Source: Terebella lapidaria (lineage: Eukaryota; Annelida; Polychaeta; Terebellida; Terebellidae). Taken from it: a DNA stretch of 64,000 nucleotides. Position 1 is the first letter of the stretch. Every line of letters starts with the position of its first letter. The position numbers and the translations under genes are program-made. Where the stretch lies: positions 19,875,001 to 19,939,000 of the forward strand of contig OX424563.1 in NCBI GenBank assembly GCA_949152475.1, read 5' to 3'. Shown in pieces: positions 1 to 13,451 of the stretch. The notes beneath the pieces are model-generated. The model was given only the letters and a program-made list of their open reading frames with translations, made no database searches and was not told the DNA's origin.

Positions 1-1135
1 ATTTCGAAATTTGGATAATTGAGCGGGTTCCGCATGTACGAATGAAGAAAAGTGAATCATTCATATTATGACTTCTCCAGGTAAGCAAGTGTTTATTGTC
101 TACTTCGATTAGTTAAAGAGTTATTCCAGACGATTTTATTTATACGATGTGCCCTTGAATAAAAAGAAAAAAACATTAAACATCATAAATTTGAAAATTT
201 GTGTTTATACATTTGTGTTGTGAAGGCCTATAGCGCAAATATACAAGTATATCGACAATCGGAGAAATTTCTTTCACGCGTCTCCAACTTCTCAAATCAG
301 AGTTGGAACTATTATCATCAGAACACTACAAAGACTACATGCAAATTTCAATTCGTTCAGAAATTGGACACGCTTTCTCATTTTAGTTTTGTTCTTGGAT
401 CATCTCATCGGATCAACTTGGAATTCTGTGCGTCCTAGTTCGGTATCAAGCCACAAATTTTCACCAAGTTTTAGAAATCTATCTTAAAAAACAAATAAAA
501 ATATATGGTTATATACCCACAATGTTACATTTCATCCCCAACTTCCAGTCCGTACAAAAGAAATATTTTATTAGATGAGATATATTGCTTCAATATATAT
601 TCACTTAATATATACACCATTTATGCCTTCCGACTCTAAATCAACGCAATAGGTTCATTCTGTACGGGCATAAACCTAATAAAACATCCTGAATTTATTG
701 AAATTTATTTGATATCATGTTGGACTTCAATTTAACTGAAACTTTTCATTTTTGAAATGTGGAAAATTTCGGCTTTAAACCAAATAAGGACATATCAAAT
801 TTCAAATTGAACCAAATCAAAACTACAGTCAAAAAGCGTGTCCTATTTTAAACGACATTTGAGTATCCTAGTAAACAATCTTATACATTTTTCGAGGGAT
901 ATTTTAATGTAAAAACTATATTTATTTCGATTTTTTAAGAATTTGATTTGTCTATTCGCATAGATTGAAAACATTCTTCAAGTTTTTAGCCAAAATGTCA
1001 TTATTTTTCGGGTGTATTCTAGCCAATCATACTCGATGGATGCACCAAATCATGTTCGGAACTAAATCTAACACGGAATGAATGACATGGTTATTGAGGT
1101 AGATATATGTACAAGTAGCCAACATGTAATATATC
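1..1135. other. AT-rich non-coding stretch
   Basis: No splice-supported exon, recognisable protein or RNA gene was seen. The short open frames lack similarity to anything I know and have AT-rich, random-looking composition. Confidence 0.5.
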
Positions 1136-1442
1136 ATTCCATCAGGTGTACAGTAGAAACAACTACATTTCACACACTGTCTGCCCCTGAAGGCGCAAGT
1201 GTGTCTTTGGATAAACTAATTGATCGGGCTTTGTTTCTGTTGCAAAATGTTGTATTTCATGTTTGTTACTATTATAATCTAAATCTAGTTGGATTGGTGG
1301 TAATAGATTGGTACTTACATGCATAGCACTGAGCCGGTGTCACTGCTGGTGGACGTTAAATCTGTCCCCGAGGATACCATAAAGTCAGTAGCCTTTCCGT
1401 CTTGTGATTAGGTACTTATGAACTTGTCATGTATCTATTTCA
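1136..1442 (+). repeat. dispersed repeat family, copy 1
   Basis: A unit containing a GGTGTACAGTAGAAACAAC block, a CTGTCTGCCCCTG block and, from about 1327, a block beginning ACTGAGCCGGTGTCACTG. The same order recurs at 1922-2282 and, shortened, at 2283-2520. Diverged single copies lie near 11640-11830 and 41765-41870. The short open frames here repeat between copies and look non-coding. No terminal repeats or reverse transcriptase are visible, so the class is unknown. Confidence 0.75.
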
Positions 1443-1921
1443 TACGGAGCCGCTGAAAGGACATGGAAGAAATATTTTTTGACATACAGTTATTGCGTTC
1501 CCTCGCAATAATATTGCGTTCCCTCGCAATATTATCGCGTTCCCTCGCAATCCGGATCGCGTTCCCTCGCGATCTTATTGCGTTCCCTCGCAATCCAGAT
1601 CGCGTTCCCTCGCGATATTATCGCGTTCCCTCGCATTCCGGATCGCGTTCCCTCGCGATCTTGTAGAATAACCTTCTCAGAAGTCATTGGCGGCAGCACA
1701 ATGCGAGGGAACGCGATCCAGAATGCGAGGGAACGCGATAATATCGCGAGGGAACGCGATCTGGATTGCGAGGGAACGCGATCCGGATTGCGAGGGAACG
1801 CAATAAGATCGCGAGGGAACGCGATCCGGAATGCGAGGGAACGCGATAATATTGCGAGGGAACGCAATAACAATGTGCTAAAAATATTTCTTCCATGTCC
1901 TCTCAGAGGTCCGTAATTTCA
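1437..1921. mobile_element. Foldback element A with 6 bp target duplication
   Basis: The element is 1443-1915 (473 bp). It starts TACGGAG and ends TCCGTA, and is flanked by ATTTCA on both sides (1437-1442 and 1916-1921). The outer ends are imperfect inverted repeats sharing AGGACATGGAAGAAATATTT. Each arm is an array of a 12-mer GCGTTCCCTCGC (its complement on the right) spaced every 21 bp: starts at 1495, 1516, 1537 and onward on the left. A short unique loop lies around 1667-1700. The neighbouring repeat junction at about 2282 shows the uninterrupted site. There is no coding capacity; open frames on both strands are by-products of the repeat. Mobilisation in trans is inferred. Confidence 0.85.
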
Positions 1922-2520
1922 TGGGGTCTGTTTCGGATTTCTAAATTAGCTTCATATGTTGTTGGGCAGTTATATACTAATTCCGTCAGGTGTACAGTAG
2001 AAACAACTACATTTCACACCCTGTCCGCCCCTGGTGACGCCAGTGAGTCCTTGGATGAACTAATTGATCGGGCTTTGTTTCTACTGCAAAATGTTGTATT
2101 TTATGTTTGTTATTGTTATGATCAAAATCTAGTTGGATTGGTGGTAATAGATTGGTACTTACATTCATAACACTGAGCCGGTGTCACTGCTGGTGGACGT
2201 TAAATCTGTCCCCGAGGATACCATGAAGTCACTAGCCTTTGTCTCGTGATTAGCTACTTATGTACTTGTCATGTATCTATTTCTTGGGGTTTGTTTCGGA
2301 TTTCTAAAATAGTTTCATATGTTGTTGGGCAGTTGTGTACTAATTCCATCAGGTGTACAATAGAAACAACTACATTTCACACACTGTCTACCCCTGGTGA
2401 TGCCAGTGTGTCCTTTGATAAACTAATTGGTCTGGCTTTGTTTCTATTGCAAAATGTATTTTATGTTTGTTAATGTCATAATCAAAATTTAGTTGGATTG
2501 GTGGTAATAGATTGTTACTT
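1922..2520 (+). repeat. dispersed repeat family, copies 2 and 3 in tandem
   Basis: Two further head-to-tail copies of the unit at 1136-1442. The first (about 1922-2282) includes the ACTGAGCCGGTGTCACTG block; the second (about 2283-2520) lacks it. The junction between them, CTATTTCTTGGGGTTTG, corresponds to the empty target of foldback element A. The copies differ by scattered substitutions, so they are not recent. Confidence 0.75.
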
Positions 2521-5500
2521 ACATGACAGAACAAACGTTTAGATTGTGGAAGCTACAACACATGTACAACGTAATCACATCGATTTGAGCACATTTCCAA
2601 TAAGATGCAGTTCGTCCTATAACAGATAAAGCCAATGGCTTAATATCATCTGCATTTCCATCTTCATTTCTGAAAAAAAACTATACTGTTTAGATTTCGA
2701 ATTTATGTAATTTTTAACTTGGATAATCTCGTCATACAGAGGGATACGATTCATCTACAGTTCGTTGCTTCGACTATGGCACTGAGCTAAGACAATAATC
2801 TGTCGCTTGGCATATACATTAACCAAAGGGTTTCGAAGTGATTCAAATATAGTAGCTATAATCTAAACTTAGCACGCCATAATTAGACAATTTGACTGGA
2901 ATTACGCTATAATTAGACAATTTGACTGGAATTAGATACAGACAATGCGAATTCTTGGTACTGTGCTCACACTTCTGCTAATAGGGCAAGTACATCGTCT
3001 ATTGTCTGTTATCTGTACCGACATTTTTGCAATCCTCGAACGTGGACAAGGCCTTCACCCTTGCTATTTCATTATTGGAGGGCTGGAGAGTTTTCTATCA
3101 CCATATGACATCAGAAGTTAAAGCCCCTATTTGTATTGACGAACAAAAAAGAACAACAGATTTATAAACGGCCATTCGCGATCTATATAAATACGCGGGA
3201 AATCCTTGGTGACCCATTTGTCTTACTCATTAAACTTAATCACTTTCACTGATACCTGCTTCGTTCGAGACACAACGATGAACAGTTTTTTTCTCTTGTG
3301 AATGGTAACAATTGATAATATGAAGATTCACAATGTTATCCAGATAGATCGATAATCCCGGGCCGTATTTCCTGGAAAACGGCTGACGCGCCCCGACTGA
3401 TAAAAGAGCAATTGACGCTTGCCATTCTAACAGCTGATTGTCCCCTACATGCTGGATGAATAGGTTAACATTCGAATGTAAACAAATGGCAAGCAGATAG
3501 GGACTAGGTAGACGTTAACGGCCAAGTGGTGTGCTTCATTTCGACCCGGAGTCAAATATGTCAAGGCCCGATATGGTATGAACTGCTAGAATTTATATGC
3601 CTCTTTGCGTCACTGTAAAACACGCACGTTTAAGGATTAAGTTCACTGCTCCAAAGGTAGGTTTCCTTTTGTGTCCTTCAGAATAATATAAAGAAAACGT
3701 CCATCGGAACCTGGTGGTCAAATTTTGACGTCAGTAAAAATAGAAAAAAAAAATTTGCTGACGCAGTTTCGAATACCTATTTTTGCATTATTCGTAAAGT
3801 CTTCGAAAAATCAAGCGAGCGTTCAGCAGTGTATCGTTTATCATGTGTTTCACGATTCGATTCTCTACATGTCCTACAAATACAAAGAAAGCACATGTTC
3901 AGTGCAGGTTTACTAGTATATCGCTGAAACATTAGTTTTGGCCTGTCACAAGTCAAGTTGGACTGAACTTCGTTGCATGCCAAGGAGTATAAAATCATGA
4001 TCTACTGCAAAGATAAATATTCAAAGGTCTGCAGAACATTTTATCGCTTGATGAAAAAAAAAAAACATTGCACTGCAAAGCCGTTGGACGCCTCTACGAC
4101 AATTCGGTACGCAATGCGTTCTTACCATTCATGAAATTTACCTATCGGATCAGTGCTTCAGCATTGAACCGGTCCGGTCATCGCTATTATCACGTATTCG
4201 GTAATGGTTCTCTGGAACCACTCGGGGTGAAATAATCAAAGTACCCGAAATGTCTTGCGAGGTTATTAAACATAATTAAAATGTAAAACGTCTCGCAAAA
4301 TATCAAATTATTTTCGGGGGAATTGCTTCGATTTCATATTCAATAAGCAGTATTGTTCATAACAAATACACGCTGCTGTCAGAGAGTTAGACCAGAGCCA
4401 CCCATGGACTTCTATGTCACACCTAAAACAAATTCAAGGTTCGCTCTTGTCATCATTCAAATCTGATTGTATTGCTCGTAATAGGTTGACAGTTACACCC
4501 TTATACTTCTGCCCTCTTTGCCGTCACCAACAACGAAAACGACATAGTGCACTCGTTCGTTATAACGACCTTCAAAGCTGGACGGAAGTACATAAATTTC
4601 TCCAATATCAACTGAAGTGTACAGAATGCATGCCCAAATGTCATATCGTCATCAATTATGTCAATCTATCCTTCTCCTAGACATATCGCTATCGGGTTGT
4701 TTCTTGGAAATCCTCCATGCTTAATGCCTTTCGGATGGGGCTTCTTCCAGTTGCGTGCATGCATTTTAATGGGAAACAGTCCTCTCCTATATGTACTTGC
4801 TATATATTTATATATATCCCAGGGACCTGAATGTTTTTTTTTTAAAAAACAAAAACAGAATTCATACTCATATACATATATATGTTGGAATTTGTTACCC
4901 ATAGGCTTTCGGTTTCGCTTCGAAAGAAATGACTTGTTTCGTCGAAGCCATGGTTGCTTTTCGTATGGAGATGTAAATCGATATCAGACAAAGCTGCTAT
5001 TTACAGACACTTTTGATTATGTTCCTACACACAGGGGACTTTTACATTCATATTTATATATTTTACGCTGTCGGTTAATATTCAATTTTAAAGCTCGTAA
5101 AAAGGATCTTCGTTTAAGTCTAGATGGCGTCACATTTAATTACAAAGATAAAATAAAATTCCAGCCTTTCTGGAACTGATGCCACGGAAAGACTACAACA
5201 CACACACCTGAGTCAAATGTCTATATTTGGAGAGTCGGTTGCAAACCCTGGCCACATCAATTGATCCAATAAAGATCGGGCACCTGTCTCCAGAATACGC
5301 TAAATGCATACGTCGAGTACATATCAAGCTGGGGGATGGGAGGGGGGTGTCAGTGCTCTCAATATTGACCAAGTTAAAGACCACATAAAACCACATTTAC
5401 CATTGTTTATCATTTGCCGGGTTGACACAATGTCACACGCGTGTGCATTTCCCCGCCAACGCACGTGCCAGCTCGACCAATCAGAATCCTGCAAATACGT

Positions 5501-5660
5501 GTCGTTTGGTGACACGGGATTACAGGCTAGACTAATATATGGTATCAATTGCCCAGGTAAGAACACCCTCAGCTATCACCAACCTGTTGCCCCAACCCCC
5601 CTCCACCCTTACATCTGCCCCAGACACGCGTAAGCGTCATAATTTGACCTTGAATATTGA
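2521..5660. other. Gene-poor stretch upstream of the micro-exon gene
   Basis: No recognisable gene. It contains a short direct duplication at about 2878-2935 (ATTAGACAATTTGACTGGAA twice) and a TATATAAA at 3184-3191 followed about 90 bp later by an ATG in a fair context (3278) whose frame closes after seven codons. The 173-residue open frame at 4658-5179 is rich in Phe and Tyr from AT-rich DNA and resembles no family I know. Confidence 0.45.
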
Positions 5661-5671
5661 TACTAAACCAC

Positions 5672-5679
5672 TATATAAG
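5672..5679 (+). promoter_or_regulatory. TATA box of the micro-exon gene
   Basis: TATATAAG lies 265 bp upstream of the ATG at 5937, implying a start of transcription near 5700 and a 5' leader of about 235 nt without an intervening gene. No transcript evidence is available. Confidence 0.5.
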
Positions 5680-5936
5680 CACGCATTACCTTGATATGTG
5701 AAACTTGAACTTCACATTCGAACATTTGATCACATAGAGACTTTGTCTTTTCAACTGGAAATTTTGTTTCGACTGGACAATCTCAATGCAAATCGGTGCA
5801 AATACTAACAACAAACAGCTCCTCCAAACAACGACGAAATAACAAAAGCAAACTTTGTTGTGTCATCAAACGCCATACTCTCAAAGACGTAGCTGTGATA
5901 TACTCTCAAAACTGACAAACAAAAAACCCTTAAAAC

Positions 5937-8900
5937 ATGCCTTCTCTGTGGGACCACCTAGCTGGAGCCTGTCTGGTGATCGGGATAGTTCTGCTGACGG
6001 TCGTGGCTGGATCTAACGGGACTAGGTGTCATCGCTGGAACTGTCCGTGTTCAGGATCCGGCCGCTACAGCAAGCGAGGGGGCGAGGAGAGTAAGCGCTG
6101 GTACCAGCACTACCACGTCGACGCGGAGAACGCCAGGAGACAGACCAAACAGATCCTGGACAGACTGGTAGGTCGATCTACTTACTTTTCTTCACTGAAA
6201 CTGAAAATTTGCAATTACTATCAATGCAATATAAACATTTGTTTATTTTTCAGTAAAATGCCACCATTCTTATTTAAACGCTTGTATTGTATGTATTACG
6301 CCCACAGTCATGTGTGCACCTCTTAAATATATTTGCATACCAATAAATGTATACTGATGCAAGTAATTTAGGCAGAAAATACATAATCAATTTATTCCCA
6401 AATGTAGACTTGAAAATTACCAATATACTCAGAAACTACTGAGGGACTATCCAATCAATTTGTAGTGCTGTACATTACAATACAATACGGCCTACTAAAA
6501 AAAGATTTTTGTGAAATATGAACGGCTGATGATACTTAAAAGCAAAAAGACGCGGTTATGAGTAGAATTTGGAAGTGAGCCTTTTTATAGTACTACGTGT
6601 TTAGCGATTTATCCCATGGTAGATTGATAAGGTAGTTTTCTCAGGAATTGTCCCTGAAGATATCACGCTGTATGTATCGACATACTACATCATAAAATTT
6701 TGATGATGAAAAATGCAAAATCTGAATAAAATACGTTGGGACAGAAAACGAAATCTTATCAGATCTTTTTTTTATCCAGATAAGGTCGATTTATAAATGA
6801 CTTATGAAGCACATTGTCCACTTTATTTCTTGACCAGATAACCTTTCTTCTAGCACGCAGTGGAGACCATTATTGTCCCCACCATAATAAATACATTTTA
6901 CAGTGTAATGATACGATAATCTTCAATGCCTGTGCTTAGGATTGAGTGAATGATTGAGCCAAACAATTATCACCAGTAATTGTAATTCTAGTGTCAATAG
7001 CTGAATGTTCATCCAGCATATATTACACTACAATTAAAATATCGGTGTCCAACGATCCAACACAAAACAAAATTGAATATATTTTTTCTCTAATCATAAT
7101 ACTTATTCTATTAGTATATATATTATAACACATATAATATATGTGCACGCTAATGTCATAACTAAAAATTTTCCTCTCATCCATCTAACCATAATCATAT
7201 AGGCTACTGCACAGTAGGTGTACTGTCAAAGATCATGATGACGTTAATAATATTTTCTTTTCTTTACCTTTTCAATCTTATATGAACAGATGAATATTTT
7301 CAGTTTCTGTGCACAAGTCGGTGAAGCCATTCGGATGAGAATGTTTGAAATAAATATACAAGAAGGACAGTGGTCAAACTGGAAGTTTTTTTCCCATGAA
7401 CTAGATGATTCAAACGATTTGTGGTAATTTTTTAATATGTTTATATGAGTATTATGACCAATGCATTCATTGTTGATCTTTTACGTATGTTTCTTTGTCT
7501 GAACGACTTAGGTTAGACAAGAACATCAAAGCAACTTTTGATTTGAGAATCAGTGGTGATAGAAAAAACAAAACTCAACCGCAATTTTCTTACGACAAAT
7601 TTGGAAAATTATGCTATTCTAAAATATTCGCCATAAACATGCGCAAAAAAATGCATCCATGAAGTCGACATATCGAAAACACAATTTAGATAATAATTCC
7701 TGTACACTACTTACTTATATGAGAATTTATATCGGGAATACTAACACCAACACCGTAAATCATACTAAACACTAACTTCCAGATTAACGAGCGTTTCCAT
7801 GACGACGATCACACCACGTTGCTGCGGGACTGTAGCGACCACCGTGATCCACACTGTACCAACACGCACCTGCAGGCCGACTGCTCCATGTCCGGCCTGC
7901 CCGCCCTGCCGACCATCCACCGGCTAGGCCAACATGACTTCACCGGACACCCGGCCGGGGTAAGTAGTAGCTAGGTGATACATAAGTGATGACAGGTCAA
8001 CTCCTATCAACTAGAGAAATAGTTTTGTGAGTTACTTAATTTCAAGTGTCCTGAAGATGTTACGATAGTTTAAAAAACGATTTATGATATGGTATATCAA
8101 AATACAAAGATAATTATGTGAGATTCCTTATGTCAAAACTATTTAAAAAAACATACTGTATAGCATTGAAATGTAGTTAGTGTAATATATTTATTTCAAG
8201 TTTTCGAGTACAACCAATAGCCTCGGGATATTGTTATTCAAATATCCACGATCTAGACAAATGCATTCTGAAAACTGACACTCTAAATATATGCTAAGTT
8301 TGGAGGCTATTGGTCATACTCTCGTCATTTGAAGAGGTATACATATTCTCATATTATTTTTGTTTTCACTATCATATTGTATTCACTAGCGTGTTCTATA
8401 TTGTGTTGTAACTGCCTCATCCAGTTTTATATTTATTCATCATCGTATTCTTCCAGCTCATATTAAAATATGAAACATTCCGAAAAAAAATAAATAAAAA
8501 TTAAAATCCTATGCTACCTATAGTATTTTCAGAGCCACCCATGGGAATCTGAATTAATTTGGGAATATTTAGATATCTTCAAATTTGACATTTTCCACAG
8601 AAGAGACTTTCTGAAACTTAACGAAGATTTTTGCTGCATGTGAATCAGAATGTTCTCCTCTTTCTATCCGTATATCATAATTGGAAGTGCTACAAATATT
8701 GGCGAAGATGTGAACAATGCAATGACAAATACACACATCTCGAAAACACAAACAAAAGGCAACTCTAGATGACCAGAGGTAGTAACAAAACGCAACTCTA
8801 GGTGGCATATGGTTAAGAAGCGACGTATTCGTCGAAAGAAAAGGCACTGGTAACGAAAGTATTCGTGATATGAACCGTTTAAGAAAAGAATAAAAAGAAT

Positions 8901-11900
8901 TTTTATAATCGAATCCATTCTAGGTTAAATACAACATCCTTTTTAAAAAAAAACTGCTATGTGTATACTGGTGGAATACACTGTCCTACATGTATCTTTG
9001 TCAAAAACGGTGGATGCGAACGACAACCTCAGGAACAAATCAAGTTGTACATTAAAGACGCCAGTTGCAATAATTATCGTGGACATTCCTAGATAATCCC
9101 ATTTTCCGAATAGTGGTCGGGTATTACACCAATCGAACACTTTAACCTATTATTCCTATAAACTGCTTTCTACTTACCAGCATGATTTGGAATTGGATAC
9201 AACGACAGAGAAAGTAAGTTCATTGGATTATTATTTCAAATTTATACTAAGGGATTATATGAAGGGCATCAATACGATATGTTCATCCTATAAAATGAAT
9301 TTTTTTTTTTTATTCTACACCAGTACGAATTAGACTGGGACACAACCACAGAGCATGTGAGTGTCTTCACGTACTTCTTTCCTCAAATCAGTCCAAACAA
9401 TACATGATAAATGAATAGACAAAATAATATTCATGTATGTTTTGATTATTTGTCATGTTTATGCTGATACGTACGTTAGGTAAACTATTTTTTTTCAACC
9501 AGATCCAGTCAAATTTTACATGATGATTGTTTGATTAGTAATAATAGTTATTTGAATTTGTACGGAAATTTTATTAATTCTCATGCAGTGTAATTCTGTT
9601 TTGTGGGTGATTCAAACGGTAAATCTATATTCGTCATGGCTGGATTTGACACGAATGAATTTTTAAATCACTTGTTTACTAATGAAAATTCAGTTGATAA
9701 GCTTCTAAGAGTATTTTAATAAATTTTTACGATGTAAAATATACATGTAAATGGAACCAGAGGATTATGAGTAAGTTACAAAATTAAACATTCGATCATG
9801 CAGTTAAAAGGCAAGTGAGGTTTTTTTTCGTTTTATGTGCATAATATATACGGATCTTAACATATGGTATAGCATTTTCATAGTATATGTAACGTTACAT
9901 TGACAGCCGGTAACAGAGGAAAACATGGAGAATAGGATTCGGCGTAACATTCACAATAACAATGTGAGTAATCAGCGCGCGGATCGCATCACTTCTCAAA
10001 ACTGCTTTCTTTGGTGAAATGCTTAATACAATTACCCACATATGAACAAGATATAAGGCGGTAGTTCGTTTTATATGTTCACGATTTCAATATTCTTAGC
10101 ACATGAACAAAAACCATCGGATTACTTTGGAACAGCTTTCTTTTGAGTTTTAAAACTAGACTAACAACACTACGAATAATTCAAAAATAACTTCTGTTCT
10201 GATAGCTTCTTCAAACCTCATCTCGTAGGTCAAGAAAACTCGTAAGTTACTAGTAAACTATCGGTATTTTGTTGCTGGCTTCAGTCATTGGGTAATTCCA
10301 GACATTCAAAGTATACAAGTTGCCTATGTGTCACATATTAGAAAATATACATATGAACACGTTGTAAAGTATGACAATAAATTGTACTTTTTATTTGTAT
10401 TGAATGGGAATTATTGTGAACAAATGTGCAATAAAATATGCCTGATGCATACTTGCTGTTGGTGATTTACTAACTGTTTTTTAAGGGCCGACTTCGGTAT
10501 CGCCGAAAATCTCGTAAAAACGTGAGTTTTCGGAACAAGAATTGTGTTTAGAAATTGTCTGTATGTAGTGATTCCTCATGGAACTGATGAACCATCGTAT
10601 GGACCAACGTTTAAGCATGAGTTTCAGTTGTGAAATTTCAGCGAAATACCCCTTTAGTGAAACGACATTCAATTTTATAAGAATCTGTCTTCCGTGAATC
10701 CATGCTTTTTTGGCTAGTCACAATGCTCATGCTTGGGTTCCTACAATGGTGCTGGGACGTTCTATACCGCTATTGTTATCGGAAATTCTTGGAGAAATTC
10801 TTCGAAGCTCGACCACCTTGTGTCTAGTCCAAACTTTGTCACGCAAAGTGTGCCAATAAAAAATAAAAGTAATATCATGAGAACTTTATTTTTGATTCGA
10901 CTCGGTGGATTATACCCATGTGTACCATTGCTGATCTACGAACAAAAACGTTGGTTAATAAAACAGATACATGCACATATACAACAAATCGTTTCAACCG
11001 AGACTGATCGATGGATGTTTATATGCTATATTCGTATAATGTTGAAGACTGTTACATGTCCAGCAAATCAAAACTCACGGAACAAGATGCATGTTAATTT
11101 TTATTGTTGGAGTAATAATTTGATGGAGAATAAGATTTTGATGAAGTCAATGGTATACCTAAAAACGTCGAATGAAAAGAACGGCCGACCAATCATAACA
11201 TCCGAATCCACATAAACAGACAGTGTGCGAAATATATTCGTTCCTACTTGGAACTAGTAACACTTGTATACAGCTGGTGTGGAATTGTAGGTATTACAGC
11301 TGAAGGTCTAAGAGATTACGTAATATACTAGACTTTTAATCAAGTTGTCTGACATTTGTTGAAAAATGTGGCATTTGTAGGATCTGTACAGTAATTATAT
11401 TGGTATACAATTCAGAAAATTTGAATACATATATGGCTTTTGAAGCAAATCATGGTTCCATATATTTGTTGTTGTTTTTTCTGGAAAAAAAATGGAGTAT
11501 TGTTTTGTGTTTATTGCAAACTAATCGCCATCCTCTCCTATTGACATCATCTGACTGTGGTGATGTATCGATATTCGATAAATTGTATCTATTTTGTGAA
11601 AATAAAAATACCTTCTATTCAGTAGCCTTCACGCTCTCGATTGAGTACTAGGTTTGCTTTGGATTTCTGAATTGTTATAAAAAGTTGTTATTCAGTGGTA
11701 CCAATTCCGTCAGATATACAGTGAAAACAAAAACATTTTACACACTGTCTGCCTCTGATGACACTAGTGTGTCTTGGATCTGAGTGTTTGGTCGGGCTTA
11801 ATTATTCCCCCAAAAGTTTCATTCTAGGTTTTTTTATATAGGTTTTCTTCATCTAGGTTTTGTCCATCGTGATCATATGGTGCTGGTGGTGATCATGGGA

Positions 11901-13395
11901 TACATGCTTAAGTAACTCTGGAAGTATGCCAAAAATACATGATTTTCTCAATTCATGTAGATGTTAACGATAATAACAACATTCTAGGAACCAAATTATT
12001 GTTGCCCAAATGGAGTGTACTTTCTACGTTTCAAATCAAAATGTATCAGGCTAATATGTCTGTTTGAATAGGTATATGTTGTTCCAATCGCAGTTTCACC
12101 TTTCATACGTGAAATCAGGTGTACAGATTCTGTACAGTCAATTGTGGATTGGAATGTAGAAGTTAATTATTCAGTAGCATCTACAATAATCATTTGGTAC
12201 GTACTCATATGATAATGTAGGATAAAGTTTTATGTATTATTAGCGTGTTCAATGAAAAAGAGATAGTGTATGTAAATGTATCAGAAATTACAAAAACTGA
12301 CTTAATGCTCAGATCAAAACTCAGATATCACATTTTCTCATATGTTTTAATTGTGGGCAATTTTTTTTTTATTCAATTTATGTTTTATTAACAATTCAGC
12401 GAACCCATGGACGATGGAGTCTATTGGCGAACGTAAGTGAATTTCCAAGGATAATTTCACACAAATGTTCTAGAGTAACGATTCCCGTTTCTCACGTGGT
12501 ATTACATATATTCGATACCTCAAAGTTAACCCGAGATTTGTACATTTTGCAGATGCTAAGTTTAGAAGACAAAATTAACAACACCAAAAATGTAAGATAT
12601 TCAGCACCACGACAGATGTATAAATGTTCAATGATCACAGATATCTGGATTACATATTTCAGTGCATTTAAATCATTACCTCTGGTATAACAAAATAGAT
12701 CGTATATTATGTGTACGGTCATGGCGTGATTTTATTGCATTATAGGAATCCGATCACGACCCCTTGAATTTGAACGTGAGTTAACTGTCGGTTTGTCCGT
12801 TGGTATAATATGCAAAAATAGTATGTTATATAGCATGTAAATATAGCGTATAATATATCCGACTGTATACAATTTGCAGGATGGATACCAATTTGGCTCA
12901 TCATCCACGCCAGTAAGTGTAATAACATGTAGCATGTATTTGTCCAACTTTACAATATCAAATCTGAACAAAGTAAAAAAGGGTTCGCGTGTTCATTTTA
13001 CTGTTTTGCACGACGGACGTCTTTATTCTATAATTTAATCTCTAATTTTATTGAAGAAAATGAGGACGGAGTCTTTGGACGGAGTCAAATGAAGAAGAAA
13101 TATTGCTCTCTGGACTATATCTATCTCGCCTGTGTATAGAATATCCAGATTTCATTGTAGTATGATAATGGTGCTTTCTAATGAGGTTTTGTATTTATAA
13201 CTGTTTTACATTTTGTTGTTTTCCCTCTGCAGAGTCCCATAGATACTAGTAGATCTAGGGAAGGCTGTGGTCCAACCCAAGTGAGTTCAGTTCTAAGGCA
13301 CCAAGTTAGATGTTATCCCATGTTATCATATAATTACAATAGATAATGTATGTACCAGTACTAGTACTTATCTGGCACATTGTCATATACAAATA

Positions 13396-13451
<56 letters not shown>

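Noticed and set aside
1463..1916. Several open frames of 67-113 residues rich in Arg, Ser, Phe and Pro on both strands
   Set aside because: They are translations of the foldback arm repeats, open on both strands at once, with no splice or start context.
4658..5179. 173-residue plus-strand open frame
   Set aside because: Composition follows AT-rich DNA, there is a Phe/Lys run from a T/A tract, and no family is recognisable; not enough to call a gene.
9757..9770. Strong GTAAGT donor after GAGGATTATGA in the micro-exon gene
   Set aside because: Phase-0 reading ends in TGA and no acceptor gives a whole-codon exon.
10733..11215. 160-residue open frame within the micro-exon gene
   Set aside because: It sits in the intron between 10521 and 12400, has no acceptor or donor compatible with phase 0 and no recognisable domain.
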